Part shown: piece by piece, positions 24,766-35,411 of the stretch
Layout: each line of letters starts with the position of its first letter
Position numbering within the stretch: the first letter of the stretch is position 1
NCBI RefSeq assembly: GCF_000208745.1
Contig: NC_030858.1
Location: 13,637,761-13,701,760 of the forward strand
DNA from: Theobroma cacao
Lineage: Eukaryota > Streptophyta > Magnoliopsida > Malvales > Malvaceae
Length of the DNA: 64,000 nucleotides
Direction: 5' to 3'
Translations under genes and position numbers: made by a program
The notes under the pieces: model-generated
Told to the model about the DNA's origin: nothing
The model's database searches: none
Seen by the model: the letters and a program-made list of their open reading frames with translations, nothing else

Positions 24766-24850
24766 ATTATCTAACAAGATACCACAATTTACTACAATAA
24801 TATAATCAAATAAGACTTAATACCTCAAAGTATTCAAATCATTACCTTTC
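24766..24850. other. 85-bp insertion within integrase coding sequence
   Basis: Plus-strand ACCTTTC occurs at 24759-24765 and again at 24844-24850 (GAAAGGT on the coding strand). The intervening AT-rich sequence interrupts the conserved KVSP-x-KG-VIRF passage. Removing 85 bp brings the tail back into frame with the core. It could be a small element footprint, a filler insertion or an intron-like insertion. Confidence 0.65.
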
Positions 24851-26100
24851 CAAGGAGAGACCTTAAGAAAAACTCTATCATCAACTTCAAATTCTAAATC
24901 TTTTCTCCGTTTATTCGAGTAACTTTTTTGCCTGTCTTGAGCTGTTTTTAATCGCTCTCGGATAACCTTGATCTTGTCATTAGTCAAATCAATCATTTCT
25001 ACATTAAACAATTTCCTCTCACCCATTTCATCCCAATAGAGTGGAGTTCGACACTTTCTCCCATACAAAGGCTCGTATGGTGCCATCACAATACTGGACT
25101 GAAAACTATTGTTATATACGAACTCCACCAACGGCAAGTGTCTATCCCAACTCCCAGTAAAGTCAATGACACAAGCACATAGCATATCCTCCAAAGTTTG
25201 AATGGTCTTTTTAGACTGACCATCTGTCTATGGATGAAAGGTAGTGCTAAATCTTATATTAGTTTCGAGAGCTTATTGGAATTTCGGCCAGAATCGAGAA
25301 GTGAACCGGGGGTCTCGATCTGACACGATAGAACCTGGAACTCCATGTAATCTCACTATCTCATCTATATAAAGCTTAGCCAGTTTCTCAATGGAATACG
25401 TGCTATGGATAGCCAAGAAATGGGCGGACTTAGTCAATCTATCCACAATCAGCCAAATAGAATCCTTCCCACTCTGCGTTCGCGGTAAACCCAATACAAA
25501 GTCCATAGTCACATGCTTCCACTTCCATTCAGGGATAGGTAGAGGCTGAAGAGTACCCGATGGTTTCTGATGTTTCGCCTTAATTTGTTGGCATGTGAGA
25601 CATTTTGCTACAAACTCTACTATGTCTCGTTTCATACCCGACCACCAGTAACTTTCCTTGATAGTCCTATACATTTTGGTGCATCCGAGATGTAAAGCAT
25701 AGGCAGAAGAATGAGCTTCTGCCAAAATAGCCCGTCTCAGCTGATCATCTTTAGGGACACAAACCCAATTCCCAAGCATCAAAATACCATCATCACTAAG
25801 TCTGAACTCATTAGTTTCTCCATTTCGCAACTTTTGTACTTCCCGTTTCAACTCATCATCAGACTTCTGCAATTCTCTAATTTGGTTCAACAATGAGGGT
25901 CTCACAACAAAGCTAGCAAATAGGGTTCCATCCTCGCCATTACTCAACTGGATCCTTAGAGATTTCATCTCAAGTAATATAAAAAAATAAGAATTTCGAA
26001 GTGATGCTAATGAAGATAAGGATTTACGACTCAAGGCATCTGCTACAACATTTGCCTTTCCTTGATGATAATCAATTACTAAGTCGTAATCCTTAATCAA
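24851..26100 (-). pseudogene. Gypsy integrase (zinc finger and catalytic core)
   Basis: One frame covers this stretch with two main stops. The N-terminal HHCC zinc finger is visible: [17 protein letters not shown] followed by CLTCQQIKA. The core begins [14 protein letters not shown] (first catalytic Asp) and contains [14 protein letters not shown] (second Asp). The third acidic residue should lie in the TDGQS-E-RT motif, but here it reads TDGQSKKTIQTLEDM, so the catalytic Glu is Lys and the enzyme would be inactive even without the stops. Integrase would join the cDNA ends to the host chromosome. Stops occur near 25270 and 25232, the latter at HP-stop-TDGQ. Confidence 0.9.
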
Positions 26101-26600
26101 CTCTAACCATCATCTCTGTCTCAAGTTGAGTTCTTTCTAGGTGAGCCAGTATTTCAAACTTTTGTGGTTAGTAAAAATTCGACAACGATCACCATATAAG
26201 TAATGCCTCCAGATTTTTAATGCAAAGACTATTGCTGCCAACTTCAAATCGTGGGTAGGGTAATTCATCTCATGCTTCTTCAACTATCGAGAAGCATAAG
26301 CTATTACTTTCTCATCTTGCATTAACACACACCCTAATCTCAATTTAGAGGCATCACTATATACCACAAATTCTTTCCCGCTAATAGGAAGTGTCAAAAC
26401 GGGAGCGGAGGTCAACCGGTTCTTTAGCTCTTGAAACTGACTCTCGTAGACATCATCCCACTCAAACTTGATTCCTTTATGAGTCAAACGAGTCAAAGGA
26501 GCAACTATCAATGAAAACCCTTGAACGAACCTCCTGTAATAACCGGTTAAACCAAGAAAACTTCGAATCTCTGTCACCATTTTCGGTTGCTCCCACTGTA
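26101..26600 (-). pseudogene. Gypsy RNase H domain
   Basis: [18 protein letters not shown] carries the first catalytic Asp, [19 protein letters not shown] the region of the active-site Glu (here Lys), and KVIAYASR the usual strand end. It is followed by stops in KYWLT-stop-KELNLRQR-stop-WLEL. The domain degrades the RNA template during reverse transcription. It is in frame with RT and integrase, and the breaks are point mutations. Confidence 0.85.
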
Positions 26601-27576
26601 AGATCGCCTCAATCTTCTTGGGATCGACATAAATTCCAGCTCAAATCACAACATGTCCCAAGAAAACCATTTCCTTTAACCAAAACTCACATTTGGAGAA
26701 CTTGGCATAGAGTTGTCTCTCGAGCAAGGTTTGCAGCACAATGCGCAAATGAGTAGCATGTTCATCATCATCCTTCGAATACACCAAGATATCATCTATG
26801 AACACTATCATTAACTTATCCAAGTACGAGTGGAACACCCTATTCATGAGGTCCATAAAAACTGCCGGAGCATTAGTCAGACCAAAAGGCATAACCAGAA
26901 ACTCATAATGCCCATAACGAGTCCTGAAAGCAGTCTTGGGTACATCCTGCTCCTTGATCTTCAACTGATGATACCCAGACCTCAGATCAATCTTAAAAAA
27001 CACCGTGGCACCCTATAGCTGATCAAAAAGATCATCAATTCGTGGTAAAAGGTATTTATTCTTGATGGTCACTCGGTTCAGTTGATAGTAGTCGATACAT
27101 AACCGAAGAGTGCCATCCTTTTTCTTTACAAATAAGACTGGTGCACCCCAGGGAGAAATACTAGGGCGAATAAAACCCTTATCTACTAATTCTTGCAGCT
27201 GGACTTTCAACTCCTTTAATTTTGCCGGAACCATCCGATATGGAGGAATGGAAATAGGTGCAGTACCCAAAATTAAATCAATAGAGAATTTCAACTCTCG
27301 ATCATGAGGTAGTCTTGGTAATTCATCTGAAAACACATTAGAGAACTCATCTACTATTAAGACATCCTCTAACTTAGGCTCCCCCTTTGAGGTATCAATC
27401 ACATGTGCTAGATAAGCTGGATACCCTTTTTGCAATAGTTTTAAAGCTTTGATAGCCGAGATTACATAGGATGGTAATACTCGACGTTCCCCTGCAAATA
27501 CAACTTCTACTCCCTCAGAATTTTGAAGTACAACTTCTTTCCTAAAATAATCCACTTTCACCCGATGTGTAGTCAA
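26601..27576 (-). pseudogene. Gypsy reverse transcriptase
   Basis: The RT domain is seen in order: [54 protein letters not shown], and [18 protein letters not shown], ending at the catalytic motif [12 protein letters not shown]. It continues into the thumb region up to [17 protein letters not shown] (shared with the next domain). The FIDD motif keeps both catalytic Asp residues. Internal stops occur near 27013 (after FDQL) and 26641 (after LGHVVI). All parts stay in one frame. It copies element RNA into DNA from the Met-tRNA primer. It is inactive because of the stops. Confidence 0.93.
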
Positions 27577-27888
27577 CTAATCCATACTCAATATCAAATC
27601 AAAATCCCAAATTTCTAAGGGAATTAAATCAGCCTTGAATTCTTCCTCACCAACCATTATTCCACAATCTCTATAACAAGTGTTTCTAATCAACTGCTCT
27701 CCTAGAAGGGTATGAACTACAATTTCTTCCTCTAAAGGTAACAGGTTCCTATCAGAAAAGGATGCAAATGTCGTGCTCACATAAGATCTATCCGAACCAG
27801 AATCAATTAAGACATAAGCATCTTTGTCAAATATAAACATGGTACCTGTCATTGCACTAGGTCGAACTCGTGCCTCTTCCTCTATCAC
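27577..27888 (-). pseudogene. Gypsy aspartic protease
   Basis: The retropepsin core YVLIDSGSDRSYVS has the catalytic D-S/T-G as DSG. It is followed by the flap region and IWDFDLILSMD before a stop at the position of a Trp codon usual in GMDWL-type motifs. It cleaves the element polyprotein. It lies in frame with the RT downstream, so gag-pol was read as one polyprotein from here on. Confidence 0.85.
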
Positions 27889-28039
27889 AGCAAAAACTCT
27901 CGTCGGAGTATGCGTCTGTGGTCTGAAGGTTGATATACCGAGGTATTACTCCCCACACCAGACCGCATCGCTACACCCTGTTTCAACTGTGACCCAGAAG
28001 AATCTCTTCTTTGTATATCGATGCGAGTCTGTAGAGATG

Positions 28040-28170
28040 AAGTAGCTACAGTAACTCATCCTAGCTATGGACAAGCACTCTTTATATGACCCTGTTAACC
28101 ACACTAAAAACACCGCATGCGCTCCCACCATGGCCCAGCATGAAATCTCCCACAATTACGGCATTTGTCA
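28040..28170 (-). pseudogene. Gag zinc-knuckle region
   Basis: Translating the minus strand gives FDKCRNCGRFHAGPW and then CF-stop-CG-stop-QGHIKSACP, a C-x2-C-x4-H-x4-C zinc knuckle (CCHC) broken by two stops. Such knuckles bind the genomic RNA for packaging. Confidence 0.65.
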
Positions 28171-28238
28171 AAATTCGCAAAACTCTTTCCAGAAGCACTC
28201 GTCGCTGATCTACTGAATCTAGGAGACTTTTGTTGCGA

Positions 28239-28951
28239 CTATTGAGATGGGGGTCGGGTAGATGCTATTGAAGTAGTGGTAGCGCTCCTTGAAGTAGATA
28301 AATCCTTGCCCTTTTTAGATGGCTGACTGGATGATGTATTCGGATTCCTTCTCTTAGCAAACTTAGCCCGAACCTTCCTATTCTCAGTCACGAGCTTCTC
28401 AGCCTGTAAAGCCATTTGCACAACCTTTTATACGGCTCCTTACCCGTTACTATCATACGGTCTCTGATTTCATTTCGGAGCCCTTTTTCAAAGTAATTAA
28501 CCTGATCCTGCTCAGTCTTCACCAGATCGGGCACATAAGACATTAGCTCGTTAAAACGAGCCTCATACTCCTCTATTGTCAAACTCCCCTGTTTCAGACT
28601 CAAGAATTCCCTCTTCTTTTTCTTTTGATGAAAATGAGTATAATACTGATCGTCGAACTCTTATAGAAAATCTGACCAAGTCAGAGGAGTAGTAAAACGA
28701 GACTTCACTGAGTTCCACCAAGTACGAGCCCTCTTCTTAAGCAATCTAGCGGCCACAATCAATTTCATATCATCATCTAATTTCATATCTGTAAGTGTCT
28801 CTAATACTTGAATGATCCAGTCTTTAGCTACGGTTGTGTCCAAATCACCTATAAAAGAAATACAACCCAACTGCCTAACCTCCTTAAGTTTCTTAGAAAT
28901 CGATACATCGGGTACTTGTAGTGGAATAGGAGGTGGTGATGATGGTGGCAC
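28239..28951 (-). pseudogene. Gypsy Gag core (retrotransposon gag domain)
   Basis: Two adjacent pieces of one frame are visible. The first contains LGCISFIGDLDTTVAKDWII and ARTWWNSVKSRF, the second KQGSLTIEEYEARFNELM and QVNYFEKGLRNEIRDRM. These are the conserved stretches of the plant retrotransposon gag family, the capsid-like protein of the element. A Ser/Thr/Lys-rich linker in another frame (28239-28421) follows, so at least one indel separates gag from the zinc knuckle. A stop near 28660 also interrupts it. Confidence 0.85.
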
Positions 28952-29031
28952 TGAGCGGCCGAAGGAACAGCAAGAGAAACTTAACCAGCTTGAGCCTGGC
29001 CAATAATAGTAGTGAGGAAAGCTGCCAATGC

Positions 29032-29253
29032 CTAAACTGCCTCAGGAGGTATAGCAGGACTACCAGGAATACCAGTAGGTGCTGGAGGATGTGGAGGGTG
29101 TGGAGGAGTTTCAGTATGTTCAGCAGCAGGTGCTGCCCAAAAAGTAGACGCAGCTAATTCCCCTTCTATAGGATTTGGTTGACGATGTTGAGAACGACCT
29201 CTTCCCCTCTCGATTGATCTAAAGAGAGGTGGGCGTCCACATTGAGGAGGCAT
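29032..29253 (-). pseudogene. Gag N-terminal Pro-rich segment
   Basis: The frame opens at an ATG about 135 bases after the primer site with MPPQCGRPPLFRS and continues Pro/Ala-rich (TPPHPPHPPAP) to a stop. Position and composition fit the start of a plant Gypsy Gag. It is out of frame with the gag core, so there is an indel between 28951 and 29032. Confidence 0.65.
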
Positions 29254-29388
29254 AATGATCTATAAGAAGAGACAGTACGAATTTAGACAACTTTAGGTTC
29301 TAGATGCAATTGTATGCATTCAACTCAATCTAATCTAACTTGGGGCCACATTGATACTGTAGTTTTTTAAAATAAGTTTAAAACTAAA

Positions 29389-29401
29389 AGCTCTGATACC
29401 A
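29389..29401 (-). other. primer-binding site for initiator tRNA-Met
   Basis: The minus strand reads TGGTATCAGAGCT seven bases after the end of the 5' LTR (TCGTGACA then TTTCGAT). It is complementary to the 3' end of plant initiator Met tRNA, the usual Gypsy and Copia primer. Confidence 0.9.
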
Positions 29402-29408
29402 ATCGAAA

Positions 29409-30019
29409 TGTCACGACTTGGTACTCCTTTCTAGCTCATGACATCCGCCGCGATATCTCGAAAGACATCCATTACCCGGAATGTCAACCAAAACCTCGCA
29501 AGGCCCTCACATCAATTTTACATCTCCTCTATGAGCAATAGTTACTAAATATCATGTTTTAAGGGAATATAAACTATTTTTAAGTCAAAACAAACAAAAA
29601 AATAATTTTTTTCACATAGGGGTATTTGGGTCATTTTTACCCGAAAATTTTGAAACTTGGTAAAAATACAACATACGATCGAAAATATACATTTCTTATT
29701 TAAAAATAATTTTAATAATCTAATTTATCCATTTAAAATAAAATTTTGGCTAATCAAACTAAATAAAAATATTAAATAAAATATTCTATTTTCTTATAAA
29801 ACAATATTTATAGAACTCTGCATAAATAATTTTTATAGCGTAAAAGAAAAATAAATTCATACATACAGTGGCACACGTAGCCAGGTATACAAAATATTTT
29901 ACAATGACATGTGGGCCCCCAAAATAAACAAATATGTACAAGAAGGTCGACCTTTGATTTCTAATGATGTAAATCTTAAAGTAGATCATCGACGAAATTA
30001 GCTATCTACAGATTATCCT
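29409..30019 (-). repeat. 5' LTR of the Gypsy element, truncated to about 0.6 kb
   Basis: It is the same sequence as 21818-22429 with scattered differences, from TGTCACGACTTGG to GATTATCCT. The remaining about 1.9 kb, including the U3 promoter, is missing, and sequence of repeat family alpha starts at 30020. Confidence 0.9.
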
Positions 30020-31334
30020 TAGGAGTCACTTAAAAGCTCGAGGGGTCCAATAACAAGAGGCCGTCATCGAAGAATGAAGATCGCATTTTACAATAGTAAT
30101 ACTTGCATGTGTACACTAATTAATGGAAAAACATATGGGACTTTACATACTACCACATGTTGCAATGTGTAGATTCCAGAACTAGATCGCAAAACAAATA
30201 TAGAAGTTACCACGAAACGTTTTTGAGTAGGTGTGATTGGCCACTCAATTAAATCTATGTTTTCTAATAGAAATCCTAAGTTCAATTTAAATTCATGACA
30301 AAAGATAGATTCTGGATTTCAAACAAAATTAAGGTTTAGGAGTACGATTATACACAAGGAAGATATTAGCAATACCCTATCAGTGCTTGCTCAAATAATG
30401 TTATCAACTAATCACTTGTTATCCTATTATAACATTGATAGGATTGTCCTTAATTTCATATTTGATTAGTCTCTTTATTATTATTATTATTATTATTATG
30501 ATTATTATGATTATTATTTTCCTTTTCTTTATATTGATAATGTATGCCTCATAAGCCAATGCGTTGGGTATAGAGTTATTTTAAGCATTACATTAATTAA
30601 TAAAAGCTTTTCTTTATCTTATCCATGGAATAATACATGCTTTGCAAAGAAAATTATAAAGTTTTATAAATTTGAGATCCTTATTGCATCAAAGCATTAT
30701 TCCTAAACGTTCTTAGTCAATGCTATAAAGAGTTTGGACATTGATAAAGCTAAGAGACTAGTACATGGTTATGTTCCTCATTTGTGAAATGAGCAATCGA
30801 TCTCATAGATTGATGTATATGGATACTTGAACTAACATACGGTGCTTGTTGTATAAACAAATTCATTAAACATGACCCACATTGGGAATTTCATTTGTTA
30901 TGACACTCTTATGTGAGAGTTGTGTAAATAATTCTTAGATGTGAGATTATTAGGTTGCCTTGTAAAAGGATTGCTATATTTTGATACTATCTTAAGCGGT
31001 CCCAATCAAGGATACATAATAAGTTGGACATTGAGTAAAGCATGAAAGATATGGAGGTAGAAAAATGGCCAATAAAGGATTCGTCACTTTAAGTAATATT
31101 AAAGGGAATATTCTACTACATCTTGATATGTAATAATTCTAGAGAATTTGTGGCTAAGGCAGAATGAGGGTTAGGAGAAAATTTTTTCAAATCTCATTAA
31201 AAGAGTAGATTATAAATATCAAAAGCTAACATGGTAAACATAACAATGAATAGACACCAGCTGTGCTCTATGTCTTGCTAAGATATCAGATTAATGAAAA
31301 TATATTAATTACAAAGTAAGACTGTGCATTAAAG
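30020..31334. repeat. degenerate LTR-like repeat (family alpha) and unclassified sequence
   Basis: 30020-30470 shares blocks with 740-1060 and 41160-41470 (GGAGTACGATTATACACAAG at 30340). A TTATTA microsatellite lies at 30475-30515. From 30540 to 31334 I see no gene and no repeat boundary. Confidence 0.45.
30475..30515. repeat. (TTA)n microsatellite
   Basis: Imperfect TTA/ATT trinucleotide array with GATTATTAT interruptions. Confidence 0.85.
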
Positions 31335-31669
31335 TGTGACACCTTGACTTGGATACGAACTATATATGTTGTTGCCTAAGTTGTTTTATGGCTTGGGTGA
31401 CCTATGTGATGATTTTCTATAAGATTTGAATATATGTACATAATATGTGAAAAAATGACCATGTGTTAAGGACTTAATGAATGATGAAAAGTTATGTTAT
31501 CAATGAGATTAAGATCTTGAGCTATGTGTTGATATACCTTGACTTTGAATATTGGTTAATGTAGTCCATACTAGCTGCATTGAGATGAATGTTGAAATAG
31601 GAAATGGTTTGGGAGTTTTAGATTTAGAGTTAGGCAACTAATAATGTTAAAATTTACATTCTGGAGCAA

Positions 31670-32012
31670 ATGTATAGATAGATTCAATGATCTATCAATA
31701 CATTCTTGGGAAAAATCTTTTGGGAAGCATTCTGTAAGAAAACTATCGATAGATTCGAGGATGTATCAATAGATTTGAGGTGGGAGACATTCTGTTGAAA
31801 TTATTTCAATAGAATCACCACTAGTATTGATAGATTTTGGAAAGGGGACATTCTATGAAAAATGTATTGATAGATTTCCCCAATTTATCAATACATTTCA
31901 AGTAGAGAGCATTTTATTTAATTTCTATCGTTACATTAACACATGTATTAATAGCTTCTAGGAAAATTCGCAACAATGTTTTGATAGATTCACCAATCTA
32001 TTGATACATGCC
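31670..32012. repeat. array of about six hairpin units with TATCGATAGATT cores
   Basis: Units near 31671, 31744, 31806, 31863, 31925 and 31979 each contain two inverted 10-12 bp cores of the type GATAGATT and AATCTATC/TATCAATA around a 6-10 bp spacer. They are separated by C/G-richer linkers with GGGAGCATTCTGT-like sequence. Confidence 0.7.
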
Positions 32013-32391
32013 TCTAGAATGACAAAAATATATAAGTTTTAATCATTTCATCCATTTGGAAAAACAAAACGGAAGAAGTTTTCCCCTATTGCCATTGAAA
32101 CCTTCAGATCCCTTTAATAAATTAGAGCTAATTTAGAAGATTTGGAAGCTTGGAAATTCATACTTGAGGTAAGATTAAACCTCCTACCACCTTGAACTAC
32201 ATTTTAATTGGTTCAAAAATGAGAATTTGTTTATGGTTTCAGCTCAATTGGTCTTCCTCTTGAGCTACTAGAATTTTGGTGTTTTGGAAGGTTTGAATCA
32301 ACACTAAGTTAAGGTTTTAAGGCATTTTAATCTTGGAATCTAAAACTAGCATGTGTTAAGATGGGTACTGGAAAGTTAAGCTAGTTTAAAA

Positions 32392-35300
32392 TGTTGCCGA
32401 TTTTACACACACAAGTATACCTATCAAATAAGTAATTTAGACAGTAAGTCCAAAATCGTATTCTACACAGATTTGCTCCTAATTATTCATTAAATACTAA
32501 AATTATGGTAGATCAATCTTATTCAAGTAACTCGATTTTATGGAAAATTAATTAATACTAAATTAAATCAAATACTAAACTAATTAACAAAAACTAAACA
32601 TTCACTGGAGAAAGGCAATAGATTAAAACCTAGGAGTATGGGTTCATTTAACACTTCATCTAATATCAGCTTCTTTTATTATTTATATTCATGGGTGGTT
32701 TTACTAACCTAGAATCCAAAGTTATGTACAAGTTTCAGTCGAGATGCTTGTACAAATAGCTGACTTAATTGGGTCACTATATGTCTATAGTAATCAATTA
32801 AATAAAGTTCATTAAGTGATAACTCTCTAACATTGGGTTATTTGGGCTTAATTTTGATAGTAATTTAACTTAGTTTTTGTAGTAATGCATAGAAATTAAT
32901 AAGTTTTATTTAAATTATTTTAAATTAGTTAATTTAGGTGAGTCAACCTAATCTTAGTTAATTTTATGCTTAATTTGGTATTAATGTGATTAAGATAGGT
33001 TGTTATTGATTTAGTTGTGCTTTTGTAAGTGTTTAATGAAGGAAGACTTTTAATGAAAGAAGGAAAGCAATTTCAAGGTGTAGACTTTTACTACACATGT
33101 TTTGGTATTTTGATAATAAATCTCTCTACAAAAATCTAAATGATATGATTCTTTGACCATTGGAAAGCTAAGAGAAAAATATACAACTTTCATATTTACT
33201 ACCTTACCCAGTTCAGCATAAAAAGTGGTCAAAAATCTTGTCAAAGTTGAAGTATTGCAATAGTTCTAGAGCAATTACCATTTCTACTAATTAATTGGTC
33301 GAGATCGCGGCCTACATAGTTTGATGAGGAATTCCTTATTAGAATTGACTTCTTTCTTCACCTAACTTGGCCTAACTTCAAAACCCTATAAAAACAACAT
33401 TTCGGAAGACTTTTAGGAGAAAAACGAAACACCAAATTTAGAGTTGACATTCAAGCCACAAAATTGTCGAAAAAAAAAATCTCATTGAAGTTGAAAAGAA
33501 ATTGAAAGATTTAAGAAGATTTGGAGATTAAGAGTTTCACTCTTGGAGTTTCGTTATTCTTATTTTTCTTGGTTTAGTTTCTATGTTTAAACTTATTTTG
33601 ATGATAATGTGTGACTTGATGGGGAACTAAATTATTTATCTAATATTATGATTAAACTCAATATGTAGTCTGATTTATTTATCTCTCTTTTACTTTTGTT
33701 TGATGGATTTAGGTTGTTTATTTGATTCTGTTCTTAATGCTTCTAGTTGGCTAATTACCAATTAGATTAAATTGGAAACCTAGATTAAACCTTAACGAAG
33801 GAGATTTAGGTAAATCTAGAATAAAATAGCGTATGATCAAATACTTAGTTGATTAGGTGATTTGATTTGCATATAAGGTAGGCATACACCTAGAAGTCAT
33901 ATGTAACCAAAATTAAAGCACGAAATTAATGAATCTTTTTTCAATTTAATTTGCATAGACATATATTAAGTTAATTGGGAGATATATTTTTATAAGAAAC
34001 TTGACAAAGACTTATAAATAAATTAGGATTCTAGGTTAACAACTTGATCCATTAAATTAAGTTAAGAGAGAGACAATAATCGGAAGAAGTATTGAGGGAT
34101 ATAATAATCTTAGGTCTGATAGTCATTCGAATTTAGTAAAATAATTTTGCTAATAGATTTTACATTAGTTTTAGTTATTAGTTTCAATTTTTCTTTTTAA
34201 TAATTAGGTTGTTTGGATAAGATTAGTGTTATAATTTTAGTAGTTAACAGTTAGGAATTAAATTAATTCTTCATGGGAACGAATTCTACTTTCTATTATA
34301 TTACTTGTTAACGATATATGCACATGTGTGAGAAATCAACAACATTAAGCTAATGTTTTAATTTGGTTAGATATAGCAATTGACGTATGTCTACTTGAAT
34401 CGCAAAGCAGATCACCTAAGTGACATGAACATGCACTATTCAAATCTTAGTTCAATTTAAAATCTCTCTATCGAGTCTCAATTAGATTCACAAATTAGTT
34501 AATTATTGGCTAGACAATCAAAAGCATTAAAAGCAAATTTGAATAAGCAGAATTATACCCATTCATAGAAAATAAAAGAAAAACAAATATTCAAATTACA
34601 TGTTGAAATCCACCACAACCTAGAAAAATAGTTTAGCTCATAATATCTAATAAAAACTTCATCCAAAGAAAATTAGCCATTAATCCAAGTTTAAGAAAAT
34701 AAGAAAAACACAAAATTAGAGAGAGAAAACTAATAGTTGAAGCTTTGTGATTTTGATTCTCCCTCAAATTCTCTTGCTTTCTTGCTTTGTTTTTGGCTCT
34801 TTTTCTCCAAAGAAATTGCTTGTTGCCTCTTCCTAAAAACCTCTAAAAACGGCTCCTTAAATAGCCTTCAAAAGCCCTAACTTCCAAAATCCCTAGGATG
34901 TTTATTTTTGAAAAATTCCCCGAGCGCTGTGGCTCTCATTCTTTAGAGCCACGACTCTCAAGGGTTTTATCTTGACTTTTGCTCTTCTGGTGCAGTATTT
35001 CCACTTTAATAAGGATTTCGACCATCTTCCATCAAAAATGAGAAAAGTAGTAAACATTAAAGTTTTAGCACTGCCTCTTAGCTTTCCAATGGTCTATGAA
35101 TCATGTCATTTGAACTTATGTAGCGAGAGTTATCTCCAAAAAACTAAAACATGTGTAGACAAAACACCAGTCCATTATGTACCTTTCTTCACCAATTGAA
35201 GTTATTTTCGATTCTACTGCCACAAAAAAATAAAATTAAACATAAATAATAGAAAACCTACATTATTAACTTAAAATAAACATATAACCATAAATTAAAC

Positions 35301-35411
35301 TAAACTAATAAAATAACTAAAAATACCTAAATCCGATCCTAAATCTAGTCTAACTTAAGCTAATTAGGTATTTAATCTCTCATTAAATATATGTATTTGA
35401 TGCACACATCA
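32392..35411 (+). mobile_element. nested LTR-like block (family delta)
   Basis: It begins TGTTGCCGATTTTACACAC and ends GATGCACACATCA. Flanks TAAAA (32387-32391) and TAAAG (35412-35416) would be a duplication with one mismatch. The opening block is like the LTR ends of several plant retrotransposons (from memory). It contains a further nested segment at 32834-34340 and a repeat block at 34930-35210 that resembles family beta. It is non-coding. Confidence 0.45.
32834..34340 (+). mobile_element. innermost LTR-like insertion (family beta), possible solo LTR
   Basis: Its first about 500 bp are the inverted match of 10060-10560. AACAT occurs at both outer edges (32829-32833 and 34341-34345). The 3' portion has a CACATGTGTGAGAAATCAAC ending. 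The 1.5-kb size and lack of coding sequence suit a solo LTR, but the end does not read a clean CA, so the boundary is tentative. Confidence 0.45.

Larger units (their letters stand above)
21818..30019 (-). mobile_element. Gypsy LTR retrotransposon, minus strand, 5' LTR truncated
   Basis: In transcription order (right to left) it contains a truncated 5' LTR (29409-30019), an initiator-Met tRNA primer site (29389-29401), gag, protease, RT, RNase H, integrase, a C-terminal tail, a polypurine tract and a 3' LTR (21818-24332). The order PR-RT-RH-IN identifies Ty3/Gypsy. Long LTRs and a chromo-like tail suggest the Tekay/Del group (inference). From the protease to the insertion at 24766-24850 the pol frame is uninterrupted except by stop codons. 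The right end at 30019 joins unrelated repeat sequence, so the element has lost the outer part of its 5' LTR and its promoter. Confidence 0.93.

Noticed and set aside
22196..29989. Paired 67-codon frames at 22196-22399 and 29786-29989 (minus) that look alike
   Set aside because: They are the same position in the two LTRs of one element. The similarity follows from LTR identity, and the composition is low-complexity Tyr/Ile/Phe.
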